Positions 11,924-21,418 of a stretch of DNA of 64,000 bases are shown here, in pieces; within the stretch, counting starts at the first letter, position 1, and each line of letters opens with the position of its first letter. This DNA comes from Arctopsyche grandis (taxonomy: Eukaryota > Arthropoda > Insecta > Trichoptera > Hydropsychidae), in assembly GCF_051622035.1 (NCBI RefSeq), contig NC_135356.1, positions 25,078,839 through 25,142,838 on the forward strand. Reading direction: 5' to 3'. Position numbers and translations under genes: made by a program. The notes beneath the pieces were generated by a model. It did no database searches. It worked only from the letters and a program-made list of their open reading frames with translations, and was not told where the DNA came from.

Positions 11924-12872
11924 GGTAAACGGATTACCAGTCATATGTGAACCAGTCACAGGACAACCGGTTGCTTTAGATCGGTCACACGTGATCACAT
12001 GTCACACTAAAACTGGTCACGATAAAACTGGTCACACCCGAAAATTGGTCACGAAAAACTGGTCACAACCAAAAATTCGACCAATTTTTAATTTTTGTTT
12101 TTTTAATTTAATTTTCATTGAACATCTGAATTATGTTTTTATTCTAAATCGGCTATTCAATACATAAGTAAGTATATGAAATGAAAACATACATATGTAT
12201 GTATGTACTTAAATCTGTCTGTAACGCGATAGATTTAATAACGACAAGGATTTCTTTAATACATACAAATGATCGGTATTAGTTTGTCTGTTTATGACAT
12301 TCCATCGCAAAGTCAACATTTAAATGAAACATTATTCCGAATCAAAGCCAGCGATCTCATAGTCATACGATGGCATAATCATCGCTCTTGTACAAACATG
12401 CATAATTAATCTCTGGCAACGTCCCATTTGACTATTCCAGAAGAAATAATTCATCGCTCCGAAGCTGAGAAACGAGCTTCTTTGTACATGTAATTACTCT
12501 TGTAACAAGTGAACATAAATAAAGGAACCTCTTACTAACACAATCAGTGTTATCATAGACCTTCCCGCGGTACATTTACCGCGGTGAATTAAGATTATTA
12601 AACTGATTTGACATTCGAACTGTCAAAGTGAAATGAACGCAAAAGCGATTGCCAACCTTCTCTACGCGACTAGATAGCGTCAGATGAGCTGACTCTGATG
12701 AGATGCCCGCGAACTCCTCGCGAAGACCACAACCAACGGCCAGTGTGACCGATTTTAGGTGTGACCAGTTTTCTCGTGACCAATTTTAGCGTAACGGATG
12801 ATCACGAGTGACCGATCTAGAGCGACCGGTTGTCCTGTGACCGGTTCACATTTGACTAGTAATCACCGAACC
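11924..12872. mobile_element. GGTCAC foldback MITE, copy B, with central insert
   Basis: The left arm (11924-12068) and right arm (12740-12872) are inverted copies of the same phrases, separated by about 670 bp of non-repetitive AT-rich DNA. The left arm iterates AAAACTGGTCAC at short spacing. No transposase was recognised in the centre. Confidence 0.65.
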
Positions 12873-12904
12873 CTTTATTTATATTAAAATTTAGATGCAT
12901 TTTT

Positions 12905-13160
12905 CATAGTGGCAGCACTCAACTGTCTGCAAGTGTTTACTCACGCGACCGATGTTTGTTGGGTGCGGCACGGCCACGGCTACCAGGTGTGTACTGTGCA
13001 ATTCGGCAAAATACTACAAATTCCGATTAATATATCTCATTACATTCACATAATCTAAACCGTAAATTACCGAATATATAATACTATTTAAATTTATTAT
13101 AAGAGCGCTTTGCATAGCCGCGATACTCTCATTATGTACGACACATTTTGCAGGTGGGCG
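12905..13160. promoter_or_regulatory. GC-rich patch; candidate promoter or noncoding first exon
   Basis: This patch is richer in GC and CpG than its surroundings and includes a donor-like CTACCAG|GTGTGT at 12986/12987. The coding exon of the small membrane-protein gene downstream begins right after an acceptor, so an upstream noncoding exon must exist. This is one candidate site; the link is inference. Confidence 0.2.
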
Positions 13161-13764
13161 TGTCCCATCCACCAGCCCGACTATTATTATTGCCATTTAT
13201 ATATATATATATATATTGTGTATATTAACAATTATGTATTGCGCGTCTATCTCATATTTTCAATGGTATACAATGTTTATATTATGTACATATTTGATTC
13301 ACAGGCGTATGCGTCACCAAGCTTTCTCAGGTCATGAGGTATATGCCACGCCTTCTTTGATTGTTATTAAACCAATTGAAACGACATGTGGACTGGTGAT
13401 TACGAAACAAATTAGTCAACAATTCCGATGTATATTATAAAATTGGGAGACAATTTCACAATTTTATTTAGTTCTATATGAGAAGCACTTATATATAAGC
13501 TGCGGCTCATATCATTTGGGACTGGGAACTTTGCCGCAAAAAGTTACCTACAACGTTCCATCACCACTACAGTTTCTGGTCCCGAAGCCATTAAAATGGC
13601 AATCGACTATTGTTAAAAGTATTCATTGATCATCAATTCTAAGAAATATATAGGTCGGGCGGAAACAATAAGACTACATAGAAACTACAATTTATAGCAA
13701 AAAGTCATTTTTGAATATGTTACTCAAATGAGACGAACATTATCCATCATTTTACTCAGCATAA

Positions 13765-14350
13765 TCACTGATTTTTACTTTATCTAGGTATGTAGTAGTA
13801 ATAATAGATGAAGTTTTGTGATCATGCGAAAATTCGAACTCGGAATCGATCTCTGATCACGTTTTCATGATCTAGATCTAGAAAAAATGTGTGTGTCAGT
13901 GTATTTTGGGGATTTTTTGAACACCGTTCGTCCTATGGAACTGAAACTCAGTATCGGTAATCAATACGACGTCAATTTTTTTCATATTTTTAAGTTGACC
14001 GGAAATGGTACCTCCCTATAGGTGTCCTCTTTTTCTTAAGTTTTTGAATCCAATTATCTCCCAAACTGCTAACCCAGTGGTTCTTAACCTTGTTGGAGGT
14101 ACTGACCCCCACCAGTTTCATATGCGCATTCACCGAACCCTTCTTAATTGGCACCCGAATCATGAGTCGGGTGTTTTTCTTGACTTCCGCCGAACCCCTG
14201 AGACTGACTCACCTAACCCATGTTAAGAACCACTGTGCTAACCGAATCAGATGGATTTTTTTTGGCATGTAATAGAAATTATAAATTGTATACCATAATA
14301 TTTTTACCTCAACCGGAAGTAGTTGTACTTTTACTCTCGAGAATTGAGGT
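13765..14350. repeat. Dispersed repeat family (ATAGATGAAGTTTTGTGATC), copy 1
   Basis: The core reads TAGATGAAGTTTTGTGATC followed by ATGCGAAAATTCGAACTCG. The downstream part (GTGTGTGTCAGTGTATTTTG, ACTGAAACTCAGT, ACCGGAAGTAG) is shared with the copy at 18880 and, in part, with sequence near 49470. It is interrupted by a hAT MITE at 14075-14235. The element class is not recognised. Confidence 0.5.
14075..14235. mobile_element. 161-bp hAT MITE with perfect 8-bp target duplication
   Basis: The terminal inverted repeats are CAGTGGTTCTTAACCTTG and ..GTTAAGAACCACTG. They are flanked by identical TGCTAACC at 14067-14074 and 14236-14243, the 8-bp duplication expected for hAT elements. There is no coding capacity. 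Confidence 0.9.
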
Positions 14351-15226
14351 TTTTTTATGTTTTAATATTTATTTTATCTGACCCGCAAGAATCTTTACAA
14401 AAAAATTTAATAGTAATCATCAGCTCTGATAATGTTCTAGAAAGTTCGAATAATATGTTAAATTATCTCTTCGTATATGGCCTTCGTCTTTAAAAATGAT
14501 TAAATGTAACCATGTAAAAATATTTTGCGATCTCAATCATTCACCAAAAGCCAAAGCGTCAAAATTATTATATTTAAACATTACTCACCTTCGGTAGAAG
14601 TTGGTTAGTTGCGAATTTTTAACACTCTAAATGTAATCAATATTATTATTGCATATCTACGAAAGAATGAACTTGTTGCACCCAACGCGATCTGGGTGAA
14701 TCTGTTGATTGTTTTTTTTATTAATTTGTGCAAAAATCCGGTTCAAAATGAAGTCATGACATTTTTACCGTATGATGTAATAGTTTATAAACCGCATTTA
14801 CATTTTTCCTCTTTGACGACTCCAATTTACCAAGAAACCTAATCATTTTCACGATTCATACGTATGTGCGTTAACTGCTTCGAATTAAGTTGTCGATGAC
14901 TTTACACCTTATTATGCGAGCAGCCTGGAGAAGCACATGTTACAAACTAAATTTGCCATTAGTTTTGATTAACCCTCAATAATTAGCAAATCAACTAAAT
15001 GCTTAGTAGAACAAGTTTTAAAAAGTATACTTACCTACTTCAATTGAGAAATTTGGTCGTTTAACATGTAAGAAGTTCAAATGCTATTTTATAGAAGATT
15101 TCAATACATTGAAATTTATGACTGCTTGCTTGGCGAATTTTTTGTTTGTATTTTGTAACAACATGTCGTCACATTTTTCTCTTTTGTTTTCTTTTTAGAT
15201 ACATAAATGTGTCTTGAGCAACTGCC

Positions 15227-15685
15227 ATGTCTATAATTGAAGGTAAAGACGATTACTTAAAGAATCCTTTCTTCACCAAACACGAGTACTCTGACTTCTC
15301 TCCGTTCTACATAATCATCGCCATTTGTTCGGTGATTGGGGGACTTTTGATCATCTTGAACGTCGTCTGCTGTTGCTGTTACAAATATTCTGAATATTGG
15401 CAAGACAGACACACAGGTATCGGTCACGGCAAATATAATATAAGAGAACCAACAGTTTTAAATATTTTTTGATAGATTGTTATTATATAATATGATTTCT
15501 TATTTTGATAATTAACAATTCCAGGGAATCGTTGGGTCGTATCGCTCTGGTCAGCCACACCACACAAGCAGCCGGCTTTGGACTACACCGAACTAGAGAA
15601 GGGAGCTTACGTCATTACAGCTCCGTTGCCGCCGAAGACTCCTAGAGAATATTTTGAGCTTCATAAGCGCGAAAGCGACATTTAA
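15227..15685 (+). CDS. Small single-pass membrane protein, ORF1 of a bicistronic gene
   Basis: Coding exons are 15227-15416 and 15525-15685, giving 116 residues (phase 1 intron, donor CACACAG|GTATCG, acceptor ACAATTCCAG). The 5' exon starts at 15199 after CTTTTTAG, so a noncoding exon lies upstream. Residues about 25-47 form one hydrophobic segment (PFYIIIAICSVIGGLLIIL) followed by a Cys-rich CCCCYKY, a likely palmitoylated juxtamembrane site. After the splice the chain reads NRWVVSLWSATPHK and then DYTELEKG, and it ends ESDI, a possible class I PDZ ligand. The start context is GCCATGT. I do not recognise the family; it looks like a conserved small insect membrane protein. A second frame starts 8 nt after the stop on the same exon. 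Membrane role and topology are inferred. Confidence 0.65.
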
Positions 15686-15693
15686 ATCTCGCG

Positions 15694-15867
15694 ATGGCGT
15701 TCATTATATTGTATCCAGCGGTAGCTGTATTGGCTCTCTTGATTGTTGTTATCATCATAGTGATGTTGAGGCACGGTCCGAGGCTGTGTAAACTTCGTCA
15801 CACGGCTCTCACAACCCAATACGACTGGGAAGATCATGCTTATGAGCAGAAAGTTTCGTATGCTTGA
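15694..15867 (+). CDS. Small membrane protein, ORF2 of the bicistronic gene (57 aa)
   Basis: This frame encodes 57 residues, and its ATG lies 8 nt after the stop of ORF1 in a strong context (GCGATGG). Residues about 2-25 are a continuous hydrophobic span (IILYPAVAVLALLIVVIIIV), followed by a basic stretch (LRHGPRLCKLRH) that predicts a cytosolic C-terminus, then an acidic/aromatic tail (TQYDWEDHAYEQKVSYA). The order of TM segment, Arg/Lys cluster and polar tail is what a real small membrane protein shows. No acceptor separates it from ORF1, so both should be on one mRNA. A poly(A) signal AATAAA lies at 16303. No family was recognised. Confidence 0.55.
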   Translation: MAFIILYPAVAVLALLIVVIIIVMLRHGPRLCKLRHTALTTQYDWEDHAYEQKVSYA

Positions 15868-16302
15868 TTAGGTTAGAATAGTTTTACGAATACATTTTTT
15901 TTATATCTTTCTTTACATATTTTATATTTGAAAAATAATATTTTTTTTTATATGTATCATAAATGTGAGTAATTTCAGATAATGTATTTTTTCGGAATGC
16001 TTTCTATTCACTTTAAACTATTTTTAAGTTTTTCTTTTTATATAATGTACTCGTTTACTTGAAAATGATTCCATATTTGAAGTACAAATAATTATGTAGA
16101 GATTTAAAAGGTTATCTTGAAAATTTGAATTTTTTTAAGACTAAAATTTCAACATGTTTATTTCTTTGATTTAAAACGATTATAAAAAGAAATTATCAGC
16201 TGAAAACCAACAATGTATAATAGTTGATTTTGATCTGAACCACCCATCTCATTTTAATATATGTAAAATGTCATGCAATTGATTTTTTAAATAATTATTT
16301 GT

Positions 16303-16308
16303 AATAAA
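16303..16308 (+). terminator. Polyadenylation signal AATAAA after the bicistronic gene
   Basis: A canonical AATAAA lies 436 bp after the ORF2 stop, in the same direction. Other weaker A-rich variants are nearby, so its use is not certain. Confidence 0.3.
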
Positions 16309-18339
16309 ACATTTTTAATTTTTAAACTACAATTATGTTTAATCAAAATTCATTAATTAATAATTTCAATGAATTGTGAACTGAAAACAAAGTTGCCTTC
16401 CAATTAGAATATACAACAATTATTAAAAATATTTTTTAAGATTAAATCAAATTCATTTAAGAAATTATTTGATATTAACATTTTATATCCGTGGTAAATT
16501 TAAAAAACCTTTTAGTTAAATTTTGTTATGAAAACAACATGAGATTTTCTACAGTATCAAATTATTATATAAATATTACATATACAAGTGGCTCAGAATG
16601 TTTATGTTTTTAAATTTAATTAATTTTAATGATTTAGATCTGATGTTTTTATATTTTATAGTAATTTCCGTCCATTTTATAACTAAATAAAATATTTGCA
16701 TTTTTTTTTTCAAAACCAGTTTATATGTATTTGTATTAATACATACAAGAATATTTCGATCCATCCATATATTAGATATTCGATAAAAAAAGTAGATACT
16801 GGTTTTGTCTTACTACTTACCAGAACAGATACCCAAAAAAAAAACCAGAATGGTAAGCTTTTAATAGGGTTAAAAAAAAATTTAACAATATTAGAGATAA
16901 ATTTTTTATTAACATTAAATATTAAAAATACAAAAAAAAAAATTATTTCTTCAAATTTGTTCCTATTTAAAAGCGACTAAAAGAATTATTATATCCTCAA
17001 ACATAAATTTTGTGTAAATGATATAGATTTTGGCTAAATTCATAGTATTAATTCCGAAGTAATTAGTTTTTTTCTGATAATCTCTTTGTGAAGATTTTTA
17101 CAATTTTTTATTCCAATTTTTAATTTCCAAATTTTTATAATTCATTTCAATAAATTGAATACGCAGTAGTTTTTTGAATTTATATTGAGTAATTAAGTGA
17201 CACCTATCGTAAAAATGAATAATTTTTGCAAAATAAAAAGTAGAGTATGCATTTGAAACACGTAATTCAAAAAATGATATTTATTTACGTGATTTATGTA
17301 TATATAGAGCTCATAGACGTCCAGGCTTTCAGGATTGTCTCAGTTTCATGCCTCTAGTTCTGAAGGTATCTCGAAGGGATCTTTAGGGACAGGAAAAATC
17401 CCAGTTTCAGATAAACTGCTTGCTGATCATGACACCTCTCATTCTTCAGAAATACTGAATCCTCGGCAGTTACGAAGTTAAAATCATAAATCACCAAATA
17501 TCGGCGTGGGAAAAATGCTTTTCAAATAACAATAAACCCCTCCATTAATGTTCAAAGCATGATTTTTCTAAGAAATTTTTGTGCAAAAAGTATCCATCGA
17601 CAGCCTAAGACTGTTAATCACACTGAGCAATAAAATAAAATTACCGGAGCCGAGATTAATCAATCTTTACTAATTTTGATCCACGAAATTCGAATATGAC
17701 AATGATTTTTTTTTTGGTTTGCTCTCGTTTATGAGATATGAGCATTTGATAATATCTACAATTTTTATAGTTATATTTGGTTTTTCAACATGAAGTGTGA
17801 TCTTAACTATTGTAACGTAGAGATTAGGTGATTGGTGCTCGTCGACCACTGGTTAACCAGCACTAATCACCTGATCCCGTCAAAAAGGCCTTGATATATT
17901 AGGAAGCTATACACAACAATCAATAAAGTTTTAGGGGCTCTACGACATGTTCGAGTTTGGGTCGCCATCCGGTGAGTTGGGATCGATTCGACCATGTTGG
18001 TGGCTACCATTTTACTTCCTTCCCAACCGTCATATTCAAAAGCGTGCATTAAATGAGACCATCATTTCAATCCTTTTGTCCTCATAAAGTCTCGCGACCC
18101 ATCGACCAATGATCTATCTATATTGGGACTACACGCCGTGTATAAATATTAGATGGTGTTTTTCTGTGCTTCATTCGGAGCTGACTCGTCGAAGAAACAA
18201 CAGTAAACTACCTCTATATTACTCACTGCGTCTTTCACTCCAACATCGGAAATACTCCAATACACGTCCACGATACACTACTAAACTTTAAAAAAAATAC
18301 TAAACTATTAGGACATTGGGACACCAGACCGAAAAAAAC

Positions 18340-18660
18340 GTTTAATTATAATTAATAAATTATTATAAATGCTGTGAAGTGGCTTTGGCCTTTCATTTGG
18401 ATCCTGAACCCACCCCTACGCAATAATACTAATAATATTTGTATCAAATGTACAATGTTTCTGGCCAGAAAGGCGCATGGAGATTACCTGTTAGGCCTTC
18501 CTGGTATAAATTAAAGATAAAATAAAAAATATGGTGACCTTATCGAGATTATTCTTCAAGACATATGTAGATATGTATTGTTGCGTAGGGGTGGGTTGAG
18601 GATCCAAATGAAAGGTCAAAGCCGCTTCACAGCATTTAATGAATGATTCAGGAGGTCCGA
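18340..18660. repeat. Inverted pair of LTR 3' ends around a SINE tail
   Basis: AATGCTGTGAAGTGGC to CACCCCTACGCAA (18365-18425, plus) recurs on the minus strand at 18580-18645 and matches the 3' end of the solo LTR ending at 20283. Between them, 18462-18515 carries the SINE 3' tail motif TTACCTGTTAGGCCTTCCTG. Confidence 0.55.
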
Positions 18661-18879
18661 TTCACTGTAAATTCGCCTAATTCAATTCGCCGAATACGAG
18701 TATACCGAAGCGAGTAGGTCGAATATCAAGATACCGAACGACGAGCATACCTAATTTCATATTTACCTAAACTCAGTATGTCGAATACAAATTGGTCTCA
18801 TTAAAGTTTTTTTACGTTGGCGGATGGCAGTTTTGCATTGATAATTTCAAGATTATTTAAAACAAAGTAATATCGGTTT

Positions 18880-19110
18880 CGATGGTTTGTATTTTTAAAG
18901 GTATATTTTATTAATAGATGGAGTTTCGTGACCTTGTGAAATTTTGACTGATCTGAACAGAGTCAATCACTGGCACGTATGTATGGTTTTTAAAAAATGT
19001 GCGTGTTTGTCTGTGTATTTTAGTGATAATTCAAACACTATTAAATATCTTTGAAACTGAAACACTGAAACTTTTTACTGCGTAATAAAATTTTAATCGT
19101 TGCGCTGTAA
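18880..19110. repeat. Dispersed repeat family (ATAGATGAAGTTTTGTGATC), copy 2
   Basis: Diverged: ATAGATGGAGTTTCGTGACC, then TGTGCGTGTTTGTCTGTGTA and TTGAAACTGAAACACTG, in the same order as copy 1. Confidence 0.45.
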
Positions 19111-19904
19111 TTTTCAAATCCTAAGCCGTGTATCGAACTGAGATTTCATATCTATAACTGGTCAATTAACTTGTACGCTCGAACTTACACTATTTTTGGA
19201 CTTTTTAATTAAATGTCTGCTCTTAACGAAAAAATATAGTCCTTCAATCAATATAACATAAATAATTAATAAAAAAAAAGTTTTATAAACTGGAAACGAG
19301 CCTTTTATTACATACAAATCTCAAAAATGTTGCGACTAATTCATTTTTTCAAGTATATTTAGAACTTAAATTTGGATTTAATGTACGTTTAGAATCCCAG
19401 CTCCACGCTTGAAACCCAATTATAAATGAGATGTTAAATTCTGAACTAAAAAAGGAATTCCAAAAAAATATGTGGCTTCAAACTTTTAAACTCTTTCCAA
19501 TGTTAAATTTTATTTATCGCTGTGTGAATGAGCTAATAAGCATTAAGCTACAGTTATTGATTGAAATCATTATTTACTTAGGATTTGTGTGGTGTCGCTA
19601 ATAGAACAAGTAAATACCATGATCAGTGGAGAAGAAATGGTCATTGAAATTAGCAAACGTCTCTTCGTTTATATATGTACGTACCAAATTTTTTGTAAAA
19701 TACTTCTATAGCTTCACACAAGAGTATTTTTATTACATGAAAATGTTTATTATAAATTGGTTTATTTCTGTAACTTGATTAATAAATTATTTATTGTATT
19801 GCTTTTTTCTTGTCTTATTATTATTTATATTTCATTGTATTTTGCAATATCCAATACACATGTAGTATAAATTACTAACTGATTTATATATGTATTCATC
19901 ATAT

Positions 19905-20283
19905 TGTCACGTTCGCAGCGGATTGAGCGAATTGCACTTAGACCAACGGATATCTGTTATCGGGTTAACTAAGTGCTCGCACTTACTTCCAAGGATTATA
20001 TCTGGACTCTAAGTGCATTTAGGCTAAACAATTATTAGTTATTTCTCAGAATCGGTACGGGGAGACCCAATGTCGTGGAAACACATATCCGAATACGTAA
20101 CTATACAACAGGTAAACAGATTAAGCGTCCTGAGAGATCTACCCTTTATAAGGCGGTACGTAGGCGATATCATGTAATTCTGGACGGAGCACTGTCAATG
20201 CGTGTATCTCCTTAATCATCAATAAATGCTGTGAGACGACTGTTGGCCTTTTACTTGGATCCTCCACCCACCCCTACGCAACA
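19905..20283 (+). mobile_element. Solo LTR (gypsy-type), 379 bp
   Basis: It begins TGTCACGTTCGC and ends CCCCTACGCAACA (TG..CA). It is flanked by a 4-bp duplication ATAT at 19901-19904 and 20284-20287. A TATA-like CTTTATAAGG lies at about 20152 and a poly(A) signal AATAAA at about 20221, in the order expected of an LTR. There is no internal retroviral-type coding region nearby, so this is a solo LTR left by recombination. Confidence 0.7.
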
Positions 20284-21067
20284 ATATTTTATATTTATTA
20301 CGTATATTTAAAATTATTAATTATTTATTATGAATTGTCAATCGTGGAAATTATAGTAGTTTGTCTAGTTTGTATATCTTTTCTGATTCCTTTTTATTTT
20401 ATTCCGTTTTATTACTTTATTTTATCATAAATTTTATTGTAAATATGTACAATGGTTGCTATACAATATAGTAAAGTATGTAGCAAAAGGTAATACAAAG
20501 CTACAAAAGCAAATAATTTTTTCAATGTCCTTAATTTAGTTCACTCACCGTTAGATGGGAAATACTTTTTAAATCTTCTGTCGGGCGCCATATGGTGTAT
20601 ATAAAATTTAAGGGCTATTTGCAGAGAAATGTTATAACATTTCTCTGTCTATCTTACCATGCCATCTGTTGATATCGCGTCCAAAAATTACGAAATAATT
20701 AAATTTACTACTATTGGTTTGAAACTCGGCTACTACTCGAAATTCGGTGAATTTGTCTTTCGATATAAAGATATTAGACGAATTTACCTTTCGGTCTACA
20801 GATTTTCGGTGAAAGCGTTATTAGTGGAATAGCATTCGGTGAATGGATTTAGGTGTATTGCATTCGACCAATTTACCTGCTCCCCTCTTATCCACGTTAC
20901 AATATCTTCGTTTATAAACGTTAAATGCTGATTTTAGCACTTGTTGATATATTATGGAATGAGACACCTGTTGATATATTATGGAAACGTGATATCGCAG
21001 CGAAGTGTAATAATTGGTTTTCGAGAGCGAAATCTGAGCCTTAATAAATGAACAGTACTATTTTTAC

Positions 21068-21288
21068 GGTTCGGTGATTACTAGTCAAATGTGAAACGGT
21101 CACAGGACAACTGGTCGCTCTAGATCGTCACGCTAAAACTGGTCACGAGAAAATTGGTCACACCCTAAAACTGGTCACGAGAAAACTGATTGACCGATTT
21201 TAAGGTGTGACCAGTTTTCTCGTGACGGGTGATCACGTGTGACCGATCTAGAGCGACCGGTTCACATTTGACTAGTTATCACCGAACC
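21068..21288. mobile_element. GGTCAC foldback MITE, copy C, at the zinc-finger gene promoter
   Basis: It runs from GGTTCGGTGATTACTAGTC to ACTAGTTATCACCGAACC and is near-perfectly palindromic. Its right edge is 40 bp before the first upstream ATG of the ZAD zinc-finger gene. Confidence 0.8.
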
Positions 21289-21328
21289 ATTTTTACAAGC
21301 CTATTTGTTCAATCAACATTGTCAGAAG

Positions 21329-21418
21329 ATGGTCGAGTTTGGGGTGGTTTCTACGGCCGGTTTGCGCGTCGTTACGCCGGCGCCGCTACGAGTAGTAGTC
21401 GCTGTCCGGCATGGATGA
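21329..21418 (+). promoter_or_regulatory. Upstream ORF overlapping the zinc-finger start codon
   Basis: A 29-codon frame starts at ATG 21329 and ends TGA at 21416-21418. It overlaps the main ATG at 21411, since ATGGATGA carries both. If the transcript starts upstream of 21329, translation of this uORF would limit initiation at the main start. The transcript start is unknown. Confidence 0.4.

Larger units (their letters stand above)
10547..15198. other. No coding sequence seen; MITEs and promoter candidates
   Basis: The stretch holds foldback MITEs (11353-11591, 11924-12872), a dispersed repeat (from about 13765), a small hAT MITE (14075-14235) and a relatively GC-rich patch near 12905-13160. 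No supported exon was found. Confidence 0.5.
18660..20880. mobile_element. Phrase-repeat DNA element (unclassified), interrupted by a solo LTR
   Basis: The left end (18660-18800) and right end (20725-20880, inverted) are both made of irregular repeats of CCGAAT/GTCGAAT phrases, such as ATTCGCCGAATACGAG and TTCGGTGAATGGATT. The arms are imperfectly inverted. The interior has no recognised transposase and contains another copy of the dispersed 18880 repeat. Confidence 0.4.
15868..21328. other. No gene seen; nested repeats
   Basis: The first part (to about 17.6 kb) is AT-rich without recognisable elements. From 17.6 kb it is a nest of repeats: LTR pieces, a SINE tail, a phrase-repeat element with a solo LTR inside it, and a foldback MITE at the right edge. 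Confidence 0.5.

Noticed and set aside
17816-18425. Second solo LTR of about 610 bp (TGTAACG to CTACGCAA)
   Set aside because: The 3' end matches the LTR at 19905-20283 but the left boundary has no convincing target duplication, so only the end fragment was annotated.
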